Assembly: GCA_965237965.1 (NCBI GenBank)
Contig: CBDEGT010000002.1
Coordinates: 868,001-932,000, forward strand
DNA from: UBA2988 sp965237965
GTDB taxonomy: Bacteria > Gemmatimonadota > Gemmatimonadetes > Longimicrobiales > Gaopeijiaceae
Direction of reading: 5' to 3'
DNA length: 64,000 bases
In this document: piece by piece, positions 35,079-43,047 of the stretch
Position numbering within the stretch: the first letter of the stretch is position 1
How the letters are laid out: each line of letters opens with the position of its first letter
Translations under genes and position numbers: made by a program
The notes under the pieces: generated by a model
The model's input: the letters and a program-made list of their open reading frames with translations, nothing else
What the model was told of the DNA's origin: nothing
The model's database searches: none

Positions 35079-35151
35079 GGCCAGGTAGCTCAGTTGGTAG
35101 AGCACACGACTGAAAATCGTGGTGTCGGCGGTTCGATTCCGCCCCTGGCCA
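35079..35151 (+). tRNA. tRNA-Phe (GAA)
   Basis: Acceptor GGCCAGG/CCTGGCC, D-arm AGCTCAGTTGGTAGAGC, anticodon loop CTGAAAA (GAA), T-loop TTCGATT, discriminator A. Confidence 0.95.
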
Positions 35152-35199
35152 CTGGTTTGGTCGGCAGGCGCGGTGTCGAGAGCAGCACGCGCAGTGGAT

Positions 35200-35272
35200 A
35201 GGTCCGTAGCTCAATTGGTAGAGCACCGGTCTCCAAAACCGGGGGTTGGGGGTTCGATTCCCTCCGGGCCTG
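35200..35272 (+). tRNA. tRNA-Trp (CCA)
   Basis: Acceptor AGGTCCG/CGGGCCT, anticodon stem CCGGT/ACCGG with loop CTCCAAA (CCA), discriminator G as usual for Trp. Confidence 0.95.
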
Positions 35273-35298
35273 TGAGGGGGGGCCGGCCAGCGCATTTG

Positions 35299-35370
35299 GC
35301 CCCCATCGTCTAACGGTTAGGACACCACTCTTTCAAGGTGGAGATCGGGGTTCGATTCCCCGTGGGGGTA
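35299..35370 (+). tRNA. tRNA-Glu (TTC)
   Basis: Acceptor GCCCCCA/TGGGGGT with a G-T first pair, D-arm CGTCTAACGGTTAGGACA typical of Glu, anticodon loop CTTTCAA (TTC). Confidence 0.94.
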
Positions 35371-35407
35371 CTCCCGAGGCATCTGGGCAGCTAGGCGAAG
35401 CATCTCT

Positions 35408-35481
35408 GGGGCTGTAGCTCAGTTGGTTAGAGTGCCGGTCTGTCACACCGGAGGCCGCGGGTTCGAGTCCCGTCAGCCCCG
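35408..35481 (+). tRNA. tRNA-Asp (GTC)
   Basis: Acceptor GGGGCTG/CAGCCCC, anticodon stem CCGGT/ACCGG, loop CTGTCAC (GTC), discriminator G as expected for Asp. Confidence 0.95.
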
Positions 35482-35516
35482 TTCAGAGAGCTGATTGACA
35501 ATCGAGTTCGTTTTGC

Positions 35517-35589
<73 letters not shown>

Positions 35590-35620
35590 TCCGTGTCGCA
35601 TCGTAGCCGACACGACATGG

Positions 35621-35706
<86 letters not shown>

Positions 35707-35751
35707 TGGCCGGTCTCCTGAGCCGGCCGCGCGCGGTCCTTCCGCGCCCGG

Positions 35752-35835
35752 GCCCACGTGCTGGAATTGGTAGACAGGCTGGTTTGAGGGACCAGTGCCC
35801 GAAAGGGCGTACAGGTTCGAGTCCTGTCGTGGGCA
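35752..35835 (+). tRNA. tRNA-Leu (GAG)
   Basis: 84 nt with a long variable arm (TGCCCGAAAGGGCGT). Acceptor GCCCACG/CGTGGGC, anticodon loop TTGAGGG (GAG). Confidence 0.94.
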
Positions 35836-35980
35836 CTTTTCGCTTCGGGTCTTTGGCCTGTGGTGGCGTTGGGCGGCGGACGCCCTTCCTTCGGCGTACG
35901 TCGGTACGCCTCGGTCGGGTCGCCTTGTCCGCCTTGCCACAGACCAGATCCCCTCGCGAAAGGCGTGGGCAGTCGAACAT

Positions 35981-36054
35981 GCGCCCGTAGCTCAATTGGA
36001 TAGAGCGTCTGACTACGGATCAGGAGGCTGGGGGTTCGACTCCTCCCGGGCGCA
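35981..36054 (+). tRNA. tRNA-Arg (ACG)
   Basis: Acceptor GCGCCCG/CGGGCGC, anticodon loop CTACGGA (ACG; A34 would be deaminated to inosine to read CGN codons), T-loop TTCGACT. Confidence 0.95.
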
Positions 36055-36093
36055 CTCGAGAAAGGGGCTCGCAGTATGCGCATGGCATGTGCT

Positions 36094-36167
36094 GGGCGCG
36101 TAGCTCAGTTGGTTAGAGCGCTACGTTGACATCGTAGAGGTCAGAGGTTCGAGTCCTCTCGCGCCCA
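36094..36167 (+). tRNA. tRNA-Val (GAC)
   Basis: Acceptor GGGCGCG/CGCGCCC, anticodon stem CTACG/CGTAG with loop TTGACAT (GAC), discriminator A. Confidence 0.95.
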
Positions 36168-36174
36168 TGGTGTT

Positions 36175-36247
<73 letters not shown>

Positions 36248-36252
36248 CTGCT

Positions 36253-36325
36253 GCCACCATAGCTCAGCCGGTAGAGCACGTCATTCGTAATGACGGGGTC
36301 GTCGGTTCGAATCCGACTGGTGGCT
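36253..36325 (+). tRNA. tRNA-Thr (CGT)
   Basis: Acceptor GCCACCA/TGGTGGC, anticodon stem CGTCA/TGACG with loop TTCGTAA (CGT), discriminator T. It starts only 5 bases after tRNA-Ala. Confidence 0.95.
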
Positions 36326-36372
36326 CTGGGTGCAGTATGCGCGCGGCCGGCCGCGCGACGCTGTTTGCAGGT

Positions 36373-36445
36373 GGCCCCGTGGTGTAACTGGCAACACGTC
36401 TGATTCTGGATCAGAAGAGTCCTGGTTCGAGCCCAGGCGGGGCTA
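36373..36445 (+). tRNA. tRNA-Gln (CTG)
   Basis: Acceptor GGCCCCG/CGGGGCT (first pair G-T), D-arm GTGTAACTGGCAACAC, anticodon loop TTCTGGA (CTG). The start may be one base earlier. Confidence 0.92.
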
Positions 36446-36451
36446 TGACTT

Positions 36452-36536
36452 GGAGGGATGGCCGAGTGGCTAAAGGCGGCGCCCTGCTAAGGCGTTGGGC
36501 TTCTGGCCCACGTGGGTTCGAATCCCACTCCCTCCG
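36452..36536 (+). tRNA. tRNA-Ser (GCT)
   Basis: Long variable arm. Acceptor GGAGGGA/TCCCTCC, D-arm GGCCGAGTGGCTAAAGGC typical of Ser, anticodon loop CTGCTAA (GCT), discriminator G. Confidence 0.95.
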
Positions 36537-36571
36537 CTCGCCTTCTGCCTTTTGGGCGGAATGGTTGCTCT

Positions 36572-36655
36572 GGACGGATGGCCGAGCGGCTTAAGGCGCA
36601 CGATTGGAAATCGTGTGGGTGCAAGCCCGCGTGGGTTCGAATCCCACTCCGTCCG
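36572..36655 (+). tRNA. tRNA-Ser (GGA)
   Basis: Long variable arm. Acceptor GGACGGA/TCCGTCC, D-arm GGCCGAGCGGCTTAAGGC, anticodon loop TTGGAAA (GGA), discriminator G. Confidence 0.95.
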
Positions 36656-36695
36656 TGCGTGGCTTGTCTGTTCCCGCGCGCGTCGCGCGGTCGTA

Positions 36696-36769
36696 CGGGG
36701 CGTGGCTCAGTCCGGTAGAGCGCTGCGTTCGGGACGCAGAGGTCCCCGGTTCGAATCCGGGCGCCCCGA
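36696..36769 (+). tRNA. tRNA-Pro (CGG)
   Basis: Acceptor CGGGGCG/CGCCCCG, anticodon stem CTGCG/CGCAG with loop TTCGGGA (CGG), discriminator A. Confidence 0.95.
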
Positions 36770-36793
36770 TTGTACCTAGGGAGATGACAACCT

Positions 36794-36877
36794 GGAGGCG
36801 TAGCCCTAACTGGTAAGGCACCGCACTCGAAATGCGGCGCGCGCAAGCGCATGGGGGTTCGAGTCCCTCCGCCTCCG
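36794..36877 (+). tRNA. tRNA-Ser (CGA)
   Basis: Last gene of the array, with a long variable arm (GCGCGCGCAAGCGCAT). Acceptor GGAGGCG/CGCCTCC, anticodon loop CTCGAAA (CGA), discriminator G. Confidence 0.94.
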
Positions 36878-36893
36878 CTCTTATGCTTGCTTC

Positions 36894-36928
36894 AAGCCCC
36901 GCGCGGCCTCCCGGCCGTTGCGGGGCTT
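36894..36928 (+). terminator. Terminator of the tRNA array
   Basis: AAGCCCCGC (36894-36902) pairs with GCGGGGCTT (36920-36928), with a second inner GGCC/GGCC stem, just after the last tRNA. CTTA rather than a long T-run follows. The 290 bases downstream to about 37220 hold no gene I can support. Confidence 0.65.
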
Positions 36929-37220
36929 CTTACGTACGTGGCTACGAGCTCATTCTGGAATAGTCCCGCGAGGGGATTGTTGGGACGAGTGATAGGATCA
37001 GGGTCGAAACGGGGAAGGAGGGGAGCAAGGGCAGACGAGGACTGACGGAGGACGACTAGCGCGTCGAGACGGGTCAAGCTGCCTACCTCCTCTAGACGCG
37101 GCGCAGGTCAGCAAAGCGCGAGCAGATCCCTGTACGACAAGACCAAGGGCAGCCCCCGGAGCGAAGCGCGATAAACGCTACGTTCTATAAGCTCCGACTG
37201 CGACTCTCCTGAGCAGGAGC

Positions 37221-37338
37221 TTACGCTTTAGCAGCGCCTGCAACGGGATCCCGCAACCGCAGCATGACTACCCCCACAACTATTATCCATCCATAGGCAG
37301 AGAACATTCCAACGCCCATGATTATTCCAGCCACGGTT
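37221..37338 (-). pseudogene. C-terminal membrane-protein fragment cut by IS21
   Basis: Minus-strand codons read TTVAGIIMGVGMFSAYGWII then VVGVVMLRLRDPVAGAAKA and stop at 37221. A single hydrophobic helix and basic tail remain; the rest would lie beyond the left edge of the IS21 element. The family is not identifiable. Confidence 0.4.
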
Positions 37339-37383
37339 GTGTATCGTTCACGTTGGCGTCTCCTCGAGAGCGGTGGGGGCGCG

Positions 37384-38424
37384 ATGATCGGATGGGAGAA
37401 GCGAGTGTTGCTGAGGCATTATCTCGAGCAAGGCCTAACGAAGGCCGCGGTAGCTGAGCAGCTAGGCGTGAGTCGGCGCACGGTTCACTACTGGATCGAG
37501 ACGGGGCAGCTGGACCGGGACATAAGCGAGGAGACGACGCGGTACGGGCCTCGACCACCGGTGCCGACGAAGCTGGACGCGTACAAGGGCATTGTACTGA
37601 GCCGGTTGGCCGAGTACCCGGAGCTCACGGCGGTCCGGCTCTTCGAAGAGATCAAGGCAGCCGGCTACTCAGGCGGCTACACGCAGGTGAAGGAGTACGT
37701 GCGGCGGGTCAGGCTCCGGCCACCCGAGGAGCCCTTGGTACGCTTCGAGACTGCGCCGGGCCATCAGGGCCAGGTAGACTTCGCGGACTTCCGGCTACCG
37801 TGGGGCAAGCGCTACGCGCTTCTCGTGGTCCTGGGCTACTCGCGCCAGCTGTGGCTGCGGTACTTCACTCGCAAGACGATGGCTCATGTCTTTGAGGGCC
37901 TGGAGGCCGCATTCGCCTCGTTCGGTGGCGTACCGTCCGAGCTACTGTTCGATCAGATGAAGGCGGTCATCATTGATGATGAGCGCGACGCAGGTGGCCG
38001 GGTCACTGAGAACGCCGAGTTCCTGCGCTTCGCGTATCACTGGGACTTCCGGGTCCGAGCGTGTCGGCCGTATCGGGCGAAGACCAAGGGCAAGGTCGAG
38101 CGACCGGTGAGTTACGTGCGCTCGAGCTTCTTCTACGGCCGCACGTTCACATCCGACTCTGATCTCAACGCTCAGGCCCAGCACTGGCTCGATACGGTGG
38201 CTAATGTGCGCAACCACGGCACACTCAAGGAGCGACCGGTCGACCGCCTCGAGCGGGAGCTGAGCGACCTGAAGCCGCTCGCTCTACGTCCATACCGCTC
38301 CTACGTGCTGCCGCCCATGGTGAAGAAGCAGCCAGCGCAGACTCAGGTGAACAAGGTGCCACGCATCGACGTTCAGCGTCGACCGCTCGAGACGTATGCT
38401 CAGGTCGTGGGAGGCGCCCGGTGA
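37384..38424 (+). CDS. istA: IS21 transposase IstA
   Basis: DDE transposase with an N-terminal helix-turn-helix (GLTKAAVAEQLGVSRRTVHYW). Catalytic core: GHQGQVDFADFRLPWG (first Asp), PSELLFDQMKAVI (second Asp) and YRAKTKGKVERPVSYVRS (Glu). ATG 37384 begins MIGWEKRVLLRHYLEQG, the normal IstA opening; an ATG 66 bases earlier adds unlike residues. It ends in a GTGA overlap with istB, the usual arrangement. Confidence 0.93.
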   Translation: MIGWEKRVLLRHYLEQGLTKAAVAEQLGVSRRTVHYWIETGQLDRDISEETTRYGPRPPVPTKLDAYKGIVLSRLAEYPELTAVRLFEEIKAAGYSGGYTQVKEYVRRVRLRPPEEPLVRFETAPGHQGQVDFADFRLPWGKRYALLVVLGYSRQLWLRYFTRKTMAHVFEGLEAAFASFGGVPSELLFDQMKAVIIDDERDAGGRVTENAEFLRFAYHWDFRVRACRPYRAKTKGKVERPVSYVRSSFFYGRTFTSDSDLNAQAQHWLDTVANVRNHGTLKERPVDRLERELSDLKPLALRPYRSYVLPPMVKKQPAQTQVNKVPRIDVQRRPLETYAQVVGGAR

Positions 38425-39245
38425 AGGCCGCTGTGCGCTCGCGTCGTGACCGGATCCGGGGCCAGCTCGCTGACCTCAAGATGCCCGGTGCGCTCGAGTC
38501 GCTCCACGACGTGCTCGCGGGTGTCGACGGCGGAGGCGTCACGGCATCGGAAGCCATCGAACAACTGCTCGGGGCTCAGATCACGCTGCGCAACAACCGA
38601 AGACTCCAGGCCGCGATGCGTTCGTCTCGGCTCCCTGCCATCAAGCTGCTCGCCGACTTCGACTTCAGCTTCCAGCCCTCCATCAAGCGCGAGCAGATCG
38701 ACTCCCTGCACGAGCTCGGCTTCTTGGAGCACAAGGAGAACGTGATCTTCCTCGGCCCACCCGGTGTCGGTAAGACCCATCTCGCGATCAGCCTCGCCAT
38801 CGAGGCCGCCCAGAGCGGGCGCAGGGTCTACTACGGCACGCTCGCCGACCTCATCACCTCGCTCGAGGAGGCCAAGGCCGCCGGCAAGTTCGGGCACCGC
38901 CTCAAGACGCTGACCTACCCCGCGCTCCTCGTCGTCGACGAGATCGGCTACCTGCCTGTCTCTCAGACCGGCGCCATGCTCTTCTTCCAGCTCATCAACC
39001 GCCGCTACGAGCGAGCATCGACCGTGCTGACTTCGAACAAGGGCTTCGAGGAGTGGGGCCAAGTCTTCGGCGACGAGGTCATGGCTGCCGCGCTGATCGA
39101 CCGGCTCCTGCACCACTGTCACATCGTTAACATCCGGGGCAACAGCTACCGGATGCGCCATCACACCGAGCTCTCCAGGTCCCTCCACTCCGCTCCTTCG
39201 GAGCCGAACTCTTCACTCCATCGGCCTAGGAGATCAAGAACATAA
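38421..39245 (+). CDS. istB: IS21 helper ATPase IstB
   Basis: AAA+ ATPase that assists IstA target selection, related to DnaC. Walker A is LGPPGVGKTHLAI near residue 113 and Walker B is LLVVDEIGYLPV near residue 170. STVLTSNKGFEEWGQVFGD and the C-terminal HIVNIRGNSYRMRHH are family marks. The GTG start overlaps istA by 4 bases. The gene runs about 20 residues longer than many IstB proteins, ending in a basic tail. Confidence 0.93.
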   Translation: MKAAVRSRRDRIRGQLADLKMPGALESLHDVLAGVDGGGVTASEAIEQLLGAQITLRNNRRLQAAMRSSRLPAIKLLADFDFSFQPSIKREQIDSLHELGFLEHKENVIFLGPPGVGKTHLAISLAIEAAQSGRRVYYGTLADLITSLEEAKAAGKFGHRLKTLTYPALLVVDEIGYLPVSQTGAMLFFQLINRRYERASTVLTSNKGFEEWGQVFGDEVMAAALIDRLLHHCHIVNIRGNSYRMRHHTELSRSLHSAPSEPNSSLHRPRRSRT

Positions 39246-39448
39246 GGAGCAGAAGACGACCTAGAGGCTCGTCACCTCCGTCGGGTGTAACCTTTTCACC
39301 CGCCACGAATGAGCAATTTTCGTCCGGCGTTGACAACCAGTCCGGGGCACGGCACCGACGGGGGTAGCATACGCGAGAACACTCACACCCGAAGCCCAAC
39401 ACCTACCTACCAGGTGGCATCGGTCCCCAGCGTCGGCCCAAACTGCGG

Positions 39449-39658
39449 CTACATCTTTGGCGGCTCTGGCCGCTCTCCTCCCCTTTCTCGCCAGAGCATC
39501 ACTGCCACAAACGCGAAGACCAAGAGGACCACCAGGCTTAACCACATGGGAACGAGGGTCTCGTTGATCACGAGTCCCCAACCGAAGACGAGGCGTAGCA
39601 AATGCACCAGCGCGATCAACCCGAGGAGGACTGCTGCGATTGTCGTAATCGGCTTCAT
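39449..39658 (-). CDS. Small two-helix membrane protein
   Basis: A 69-residue protein starting MKPITTIAAVLLGLIALVHL. Two membrane helices: residues 4-20 and, after LVINETLVPMWLS, residues 38-57 (LVVLLVFAFVAVMLW), then a short charged tail RERGGERPEPPKM. Proteins of this shape are common and of unknown role. ATG 39658 has AGGAG 9 bases upstream; TTG 39667 would abut the ribosome site. Confidence 0.65.
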   Translation of the reverse strand: MKPITTIAAVLLGLIALVHLLRLVFGWGLVINETLVPMWLSLVVLLVFAFVAVMLWRERGGERPEPPKM

Positions 39659-39761
39659 CTCGTACAACTCCTATCAAGACGTCGTTCGAGGGTGTCCCGC
39701 ACTCCCTACCCCATCGTCAGGAATGACCAGACGCTCTGTGCCTCGCCATGATAAGGGGGGT

Positions 39762-39914
39762 ATGCACTGGGCGCACGCGATTTCACTGACCGGTCCGTTC
39801 TCGATTGTCCTCGTAGACGGGGCATGGCATTTGGTGGAAGAGGGCCTCGCTGGGATAGCTGTGGCATTGGTGTATGGACGCCGGGGGCGAGACTCTCCGC
39901 AGCAGGCGTCCTGA
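39762..39914 (+). CDS. Possible 50-residue membrane peptide
   Basis: Reads MHWAHAISLTGPFSIVLVDG, then AWHLVEEGLAGIAVALVYGR and a polar end. One or two short hydrophobic stretches, with a G-run (GGGGGG) close before the ATG. It lies in an IS-rich stretch between IS21 and IS3, so it could be chance or a remnant. The rest of the 39915-40012 spacer shows nothing. Confidence 0.35.
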   Translation: MHWAHAISLTGPFSIVLVDGAWHLVEEGLAGIAVALVYGRRGRDSPQQAS

Positions 39915-40042
39915 CACTGAACAGCCTTGAGACGAGTTCGTGCGCCCCCGCGCGGGCCTTCTTGCGCGTCTGGCGCTGGCCAGACCCAACCGAAAGGTCC
40001 AGACCCTCGATGTGAGCTGTCCTGGGATCAGTGGACGGTGAG

Positions 40043-40593
40043 TTAAGCTACTACCGCTTCCTGCTCGAACACGACGGGACTGCGATTGCCGAGCGTTGAG
40101 TGCCGTCGGACCGGATTGTAGAAGTGCTCGATGTAATCGAACACGTCGGCGCGCGCGGCATCCCGCGTCGCGTAGCGCTTCCGATGCACGCGTTCGATCT
40201 TGAGCGTCGAGAAGAAGCTCTCCATGACCGAGTTGTCCCAGACATCGCCAGAGCGACTCATGCTGCATGTGACGCCCAAGGCCTTCAACTGCCGCCGGAA
40301 GTCCTCGCTGCTGTATTGGGTGGTTTCAAGGGGTCGTTGCAACAGTACCGTTTTGAAATGATAGTAGGTGATCTTCCAGGGTTTCCGCAGGGGTTCGCCA
40401 ACCGAGGGTCTTACGGGGGCGGCTGTTGAGGGCTGCCGCGACGGCGCTTCGCGCATCAGCCGCCCCACGCGGTCGCGGCCACAGCGATGCCCGGCGTCGC
40501 GGACCTCATCCAGCATCCGACGCACACCATAGGTCGAATCCGACAGCACGAAGCCGAACTTCACATCGACTCCGTGGCGAAGTAGGCCGCGGC
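40043..40593 (-). pseudogene. IS3-family OrfB with the DDE core deleted
   Basis: The start of OrfB (DSTYGVRRMLDEVRDAGHRC, RDRVGRLMREA) and its end (QYSSEDFRRQLKALGVTCSM, GDVWDNSVMESFFSTLKIER, HFYNPVRRHSTLGNRSPVVF) are present. Between them about 120 residues, including the first two catalytic Asp, are replaced by some 40 unrelated residues. HSDRGSQYSS has become LETTQYSS. The enzyme cannot be active. Confidence 0.85.
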
Positions 40594-40854
40594 TTTTTTT
40601 AGGATGTCCCGCTCCATCTTCAGGCGCGCGACCTCGCGCCGCAGGCGGGTGATCTCTGCGTCCTCCGGCTTCTGCTGGCCCTGACCGGGAAAGGCCTCCT
40701 TTGGATCGGCGACGAACTCCCGCACCCATCTCCGGATCAGCGTCGGACTCAGGTCCAGATCTCGCGCCGCCTGGGCCACCCTGACCCCGCGCTCGCGGAC
40801 CAGCCGTACCGCTTCCTGCTTGAACTCGCGACTGTGCTTCCGCCGTGCTCGCAT
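40561..40854 (-). CDS. IS3-family OrfA (helix-turn-helix)
   Basis: A DNA-binding transposase subunit, about 97 residues: RRKHSREFKQEAVRLVRERG, VAQAARDLDLSPTLIRRWVREF and a leucine-zipper part ITRLRREVARLKMERDILKKA. ATG 40854 (MRARRKH) is the usual start. Seven A's followed by G at 40593-40600 (AAAAAAAG) form the slippery site for the -1 frameshift that fuses OrfA to OrfB. Confidence 0.88.
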   Translation of the reverse strand: MRARRKHSREFKQEAVRLVRERGVRVAQAARDLDLSPTLIRRWVREFVADPKEAFPGQGQQKPEDAEITRLRREVARLKMERDILKKAAAYFATESM

Positions 40855-40989
40855 CTGACACCTCCAAGGCCCAATGTACCTAAGGATGGTGTCCACGGAA
40901 CTCAGGACAGCTCAATGGGAGGCAGCCAAGAAAAAGGTGGCGCGCCCGGCTCCGCCGTGACCAGATTATAAGAAGAGCTAACTTCTCGC

Positions 40990-41077
40990 TGCTCAGAGCA
41001 AAGCCGTCGAAAGACGGCAACGCAGAGCCACGAGGCTACTGCGACACGGGGGACGTCCTCCGCGCGCCAGGCCGGCC
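40990..41077 (+). promoter_or_regulatory. GEMM-type cyclic dinucleotide riboswitch
   Basis: CAGAGCAAAGCC, then GTC-GAAA-GAC, then GGCAACGCAGAGCC and ACGAGGCTA closely follow the c-di-GMP-I/GEMM pattern (GCAAAcc, GAAA-capped hairpin, ggACGCAAAGCC, cGGcCTA). The 3' half (P3) is poorly matched by eye. It sits 140 bases before a lipoprotein gene and directly before a strong terminator, consistent with an on/off transcription switch. Whether it senses c-di-GMP or 3',3'-cGAMP cannot be told. Confidence 0.72.
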
Positions 41078-41114
41078 GGGCCGCCAGGGATCACCCTGAT
41101 CCTGGCGGCCCTTT
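41078..41114 (+). terminator. Intrinsic terminator, likely riboswitch expression platform
   Basis: GGGCCGCCAGG (41078-41088) pairs with CCTGGCGGCCC (41101-41111), with an inner ATCA/TGAT stem and CCC loop, then TTTCACTTT. It stands between the GEMM-like aptamer and the DUF4382 gene on the same strand. Confidence 0.85.
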
Positions 41115-41176
41115 CACTTTGGTTCACGCAATTGAACGTGTGCACAAGAACTAAGCTGGGAGAGGTAGATTATAGA

Positions 41177-42178
41177 ATGTCGATGCGCACATCGCCGTGT
41201 CGTATCCGGTGGCAGGTCCTAGGCCTACTGCTGTCCCTCGTGGCGGCGGGATGTGACAGCTCCAGCGGCTCTCCCACTGACGCCACGGGAGCAACCAAGC
41301 TGAGCCTCTTTCTCAAGGACGGCCCTGGCGATGTGGACATGGTCTGGGTGCAGGTCAACGATGTCGTATTGGTTGGGCAGGGGGCGCCGCTTTCTCTCCT
41401 GGACGAGCCGACCGACCTCATCAACCTGACGGAGCTAGAAGATGTGGTCGTGGCGCTCGTAGAGGGCGTGTCGGTTGAGCCGGGACTCTACACGCAGGTT
41501 CGCTTCGTTCTCGGTGGTGCTGTGCTTCTGGATGACGATGGCGGCGTCTACGGATACGGAGACGTGGAAGCTCCTGCCGGGCTGGAGATCACGGGAGACC
41601 TCACTTGCCCGAGCTGTAGCCAGAGCGGCATCAAGGTGCGACTCCCTGGTGGCGTGGTCTTGGCGGAGGGAGATGACGCGGGTGTTCTGATGGACTTCGA
41701 CATCGCCCAAAGCTTCGGGCATCAGGCCGGACAGTCGGGCAGGTGGGTCATGCATCCGGTCATTCTGGGCACGGTCGACGATGCTGGAGCGATCATGGGG
41801 GGTGAGGCCGAGGCGAAGATCACTGGAACGGTCTCCCTGGGCGCGGACGTTGTCATCCCCATGTGCGGGGGTGGGGAGCGTGAGCTCGAGGACTTCGTCC
41901 CCGTGGCCACTTCTACGGTTCTCGTAGATGACGACGGGAATGCCTTGGTCTTCATGGGGGAGACGGACGAGGACGGGTTCAAGATCGAGGTCCTGGGCGT
42001 GGACACCTACGACCTAGGTTACGAGGCCGAGACGGATTTCGGAGCCCAGAAGCTCGTCTGGGAGGCCGAAGTGGAACCCGATCAAGCGGTCGTTGAGGCC
42101 AACGGTGACGAGGTGGACGGCGTGGCCTACACGGGACAGCCGTCAGCTGCGAGCCCCCCTCCGTACAAAGCGAGCTGA
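41177..42178 (+). CDS. DUF4382 lipoprotein, first copy (ended early by a frameshift)
   Basis: A secreted lipoprotein: MSMRTSPCRIRWQVLGLLLS then LVAAGC (lipobox), a Ser-rich linker, and a DUF4382 domain from TKLSLFLKDGPGDVDMVWVQ to about residue 320. It is rich in Asp/Glu and Gly with a CPSCSQSG pair. Near 42132 the sequence reads ACGGGACAG where the second copy has ACGGTGACAG. The lost T ends the protein after a false tail. With the T restored, the frame runs on into copy 2. It is probably controlled by the GEMM-like riboswitch. SD GAGAGG lies 11 bases upstream of the ATG. Confidence 0.8.
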   Translation: MSMRTSPCRIRWQVLGLLLSLVAAGCDSSSGSPTDATGATKLSLFLKDGPGDVDMVWVQVNDVVLVGQGAPLSLLDEPTDLINLTELEDVVVALVEGVSVEPGLYTQVRFVLGGAVLLDDDGGVYGYGDVEAPAGLEITGDLTCPSCSQSGIKVRLPGGVVLAEGDDAGVLMDFDIAQSFGHQAGQSGRWVMHPVILGTVDDAGAIMGGEAEAKITGTVSLGADVVIPMCGGGERELEDFVPVATSTVLVDDDGNALVFMGETDEDGFKIEVLGVDTYDLGYEAETDFGAQKLVWEAEVEPDQAVVEANGDEVDGVAYTGQPSAASPPPYKAS

Positions 42179-43047
42179 GCCTCTTTCTCAAGGACGGCCC
42201 TGGCGATGTGGACATGGTCTGGGTGCAGGTCAACGATGTCGTATTGGTTGGGCAGGGGGCACCGCTTTCTCTCCTGGACGAGCCGACCGACCTCATCAAC
42301 CTGACGGAGCTAGAAGATGTGCCCGTGGCGCTCGTAGAGGGCGTGTCGGTTGAGCCGGGACTCTACACGCAGGTTCGCTTCGTTCTCGGTGGCGCTGTGC
42401 TTCTGGATGACGATGGCGGCGTCTACGGATACGGAGACGTGGAAGCTCCTGCCGGGCTGGAGATCACGGGAGACCTCACTTGCCCGAGCTGTAGCCAGAG
42501 CGGCATCAAGGTGCGACTCCCTGGTGGCGTGGTCTTGGCGGAGGGAGATGACGCGGGTGTTCTGATGGACTTCGACATCGCCCAAAGCTTCGGGCATCAG
42601 GCCGGACAGTCGGGCAGGTGGGTCATGCATCCGGTCATTCTGGGCACGGTCGACGATGCTGGAGCGATCATGGGGGGTGAGGCCGAGGCGAAGATCACTG
42701 GAACGGTCTCCCTGGGCGCGGACGTTGTCATCCCCATGTGCGGGGGTGGGGAGCGTGGGCTCGAGGACTTCGTCCCCGTGGCCACTTCTACGGTTCTTGT
42801 AGATGACGACGGGAATGCCTTGGTCTTCATGGGGGAGACGGACGAGGACGGGTTCAAGATCGAGGTCCTGGGCGTGGACACCTACGACCTAGGTTACGAG
42901 GCCGAGACGGATTTCGGAGCCCAGAAGCTCGTCTGGGAGGCCGAAGTGGAACCCGATCAAGCGGTCGTTGAGGCCAACGGTGACGAGGTGGACGGCGTGG
43001 CCTACACGGTGACAGCCGTCAGCTGCGAACCACCCCCCGCGCCGCCT
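41298..43047 (+). repeat. 875-bp tandem duplication of the DUF4382 domain
   Basis: The segment from AGCTGAGCCTCTTTCTC at 41298 recurs at 42173, 875 bases later, and runs to about 43047. By eye only a handful of differences are seen (for example GTGGTCGTG/GTGCCCGTG, GAGCTCGAG/GGGCTCGAG and the missing T), so the duplication is recent. Confidence 0.92.

Larger units (their letters stand above)
37339..39335 (+). mobile_element. IS21-family insertion sequence
   Basis: About 2.0 kb with intact istA and istB. The right end is placed at CGGCGTTGACA (ending 39335), which read inward begins TGTCAACGCC as IS21 ends often do. On the left a TGT lies at about 37339 next to the broken membrane-protein frame, but I cannot align it convincingly to the right end, so the left boundary is approximate. 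Confidence 0.7.
40013..40914 (-). mobile_element. IS3-family element with internal deletion
   Basis: 902 bp. Ends read inward: TGAGCTGTCCTGGGATCAGT on the left and TGAGCTGTCCTGAGTTCCGT on the right, both continuing GGAC. It is flanked by a 3-bp duplication ATG (40010-40012 and 40915-40917), as IS3 elements make. Full elements are about 1.2-1.4 kb. The shortage matches the loss of the middle of orfB, so this copy can only move if helped. Confidence 0.9.

Noticed and set aside
37339..37384. Left terminal repeat of the IS21 element
   Set aside because: A TGT is present, but no stretch aligns well to the inward-read right end TGTCAACGCC, so no repeat is claimed.
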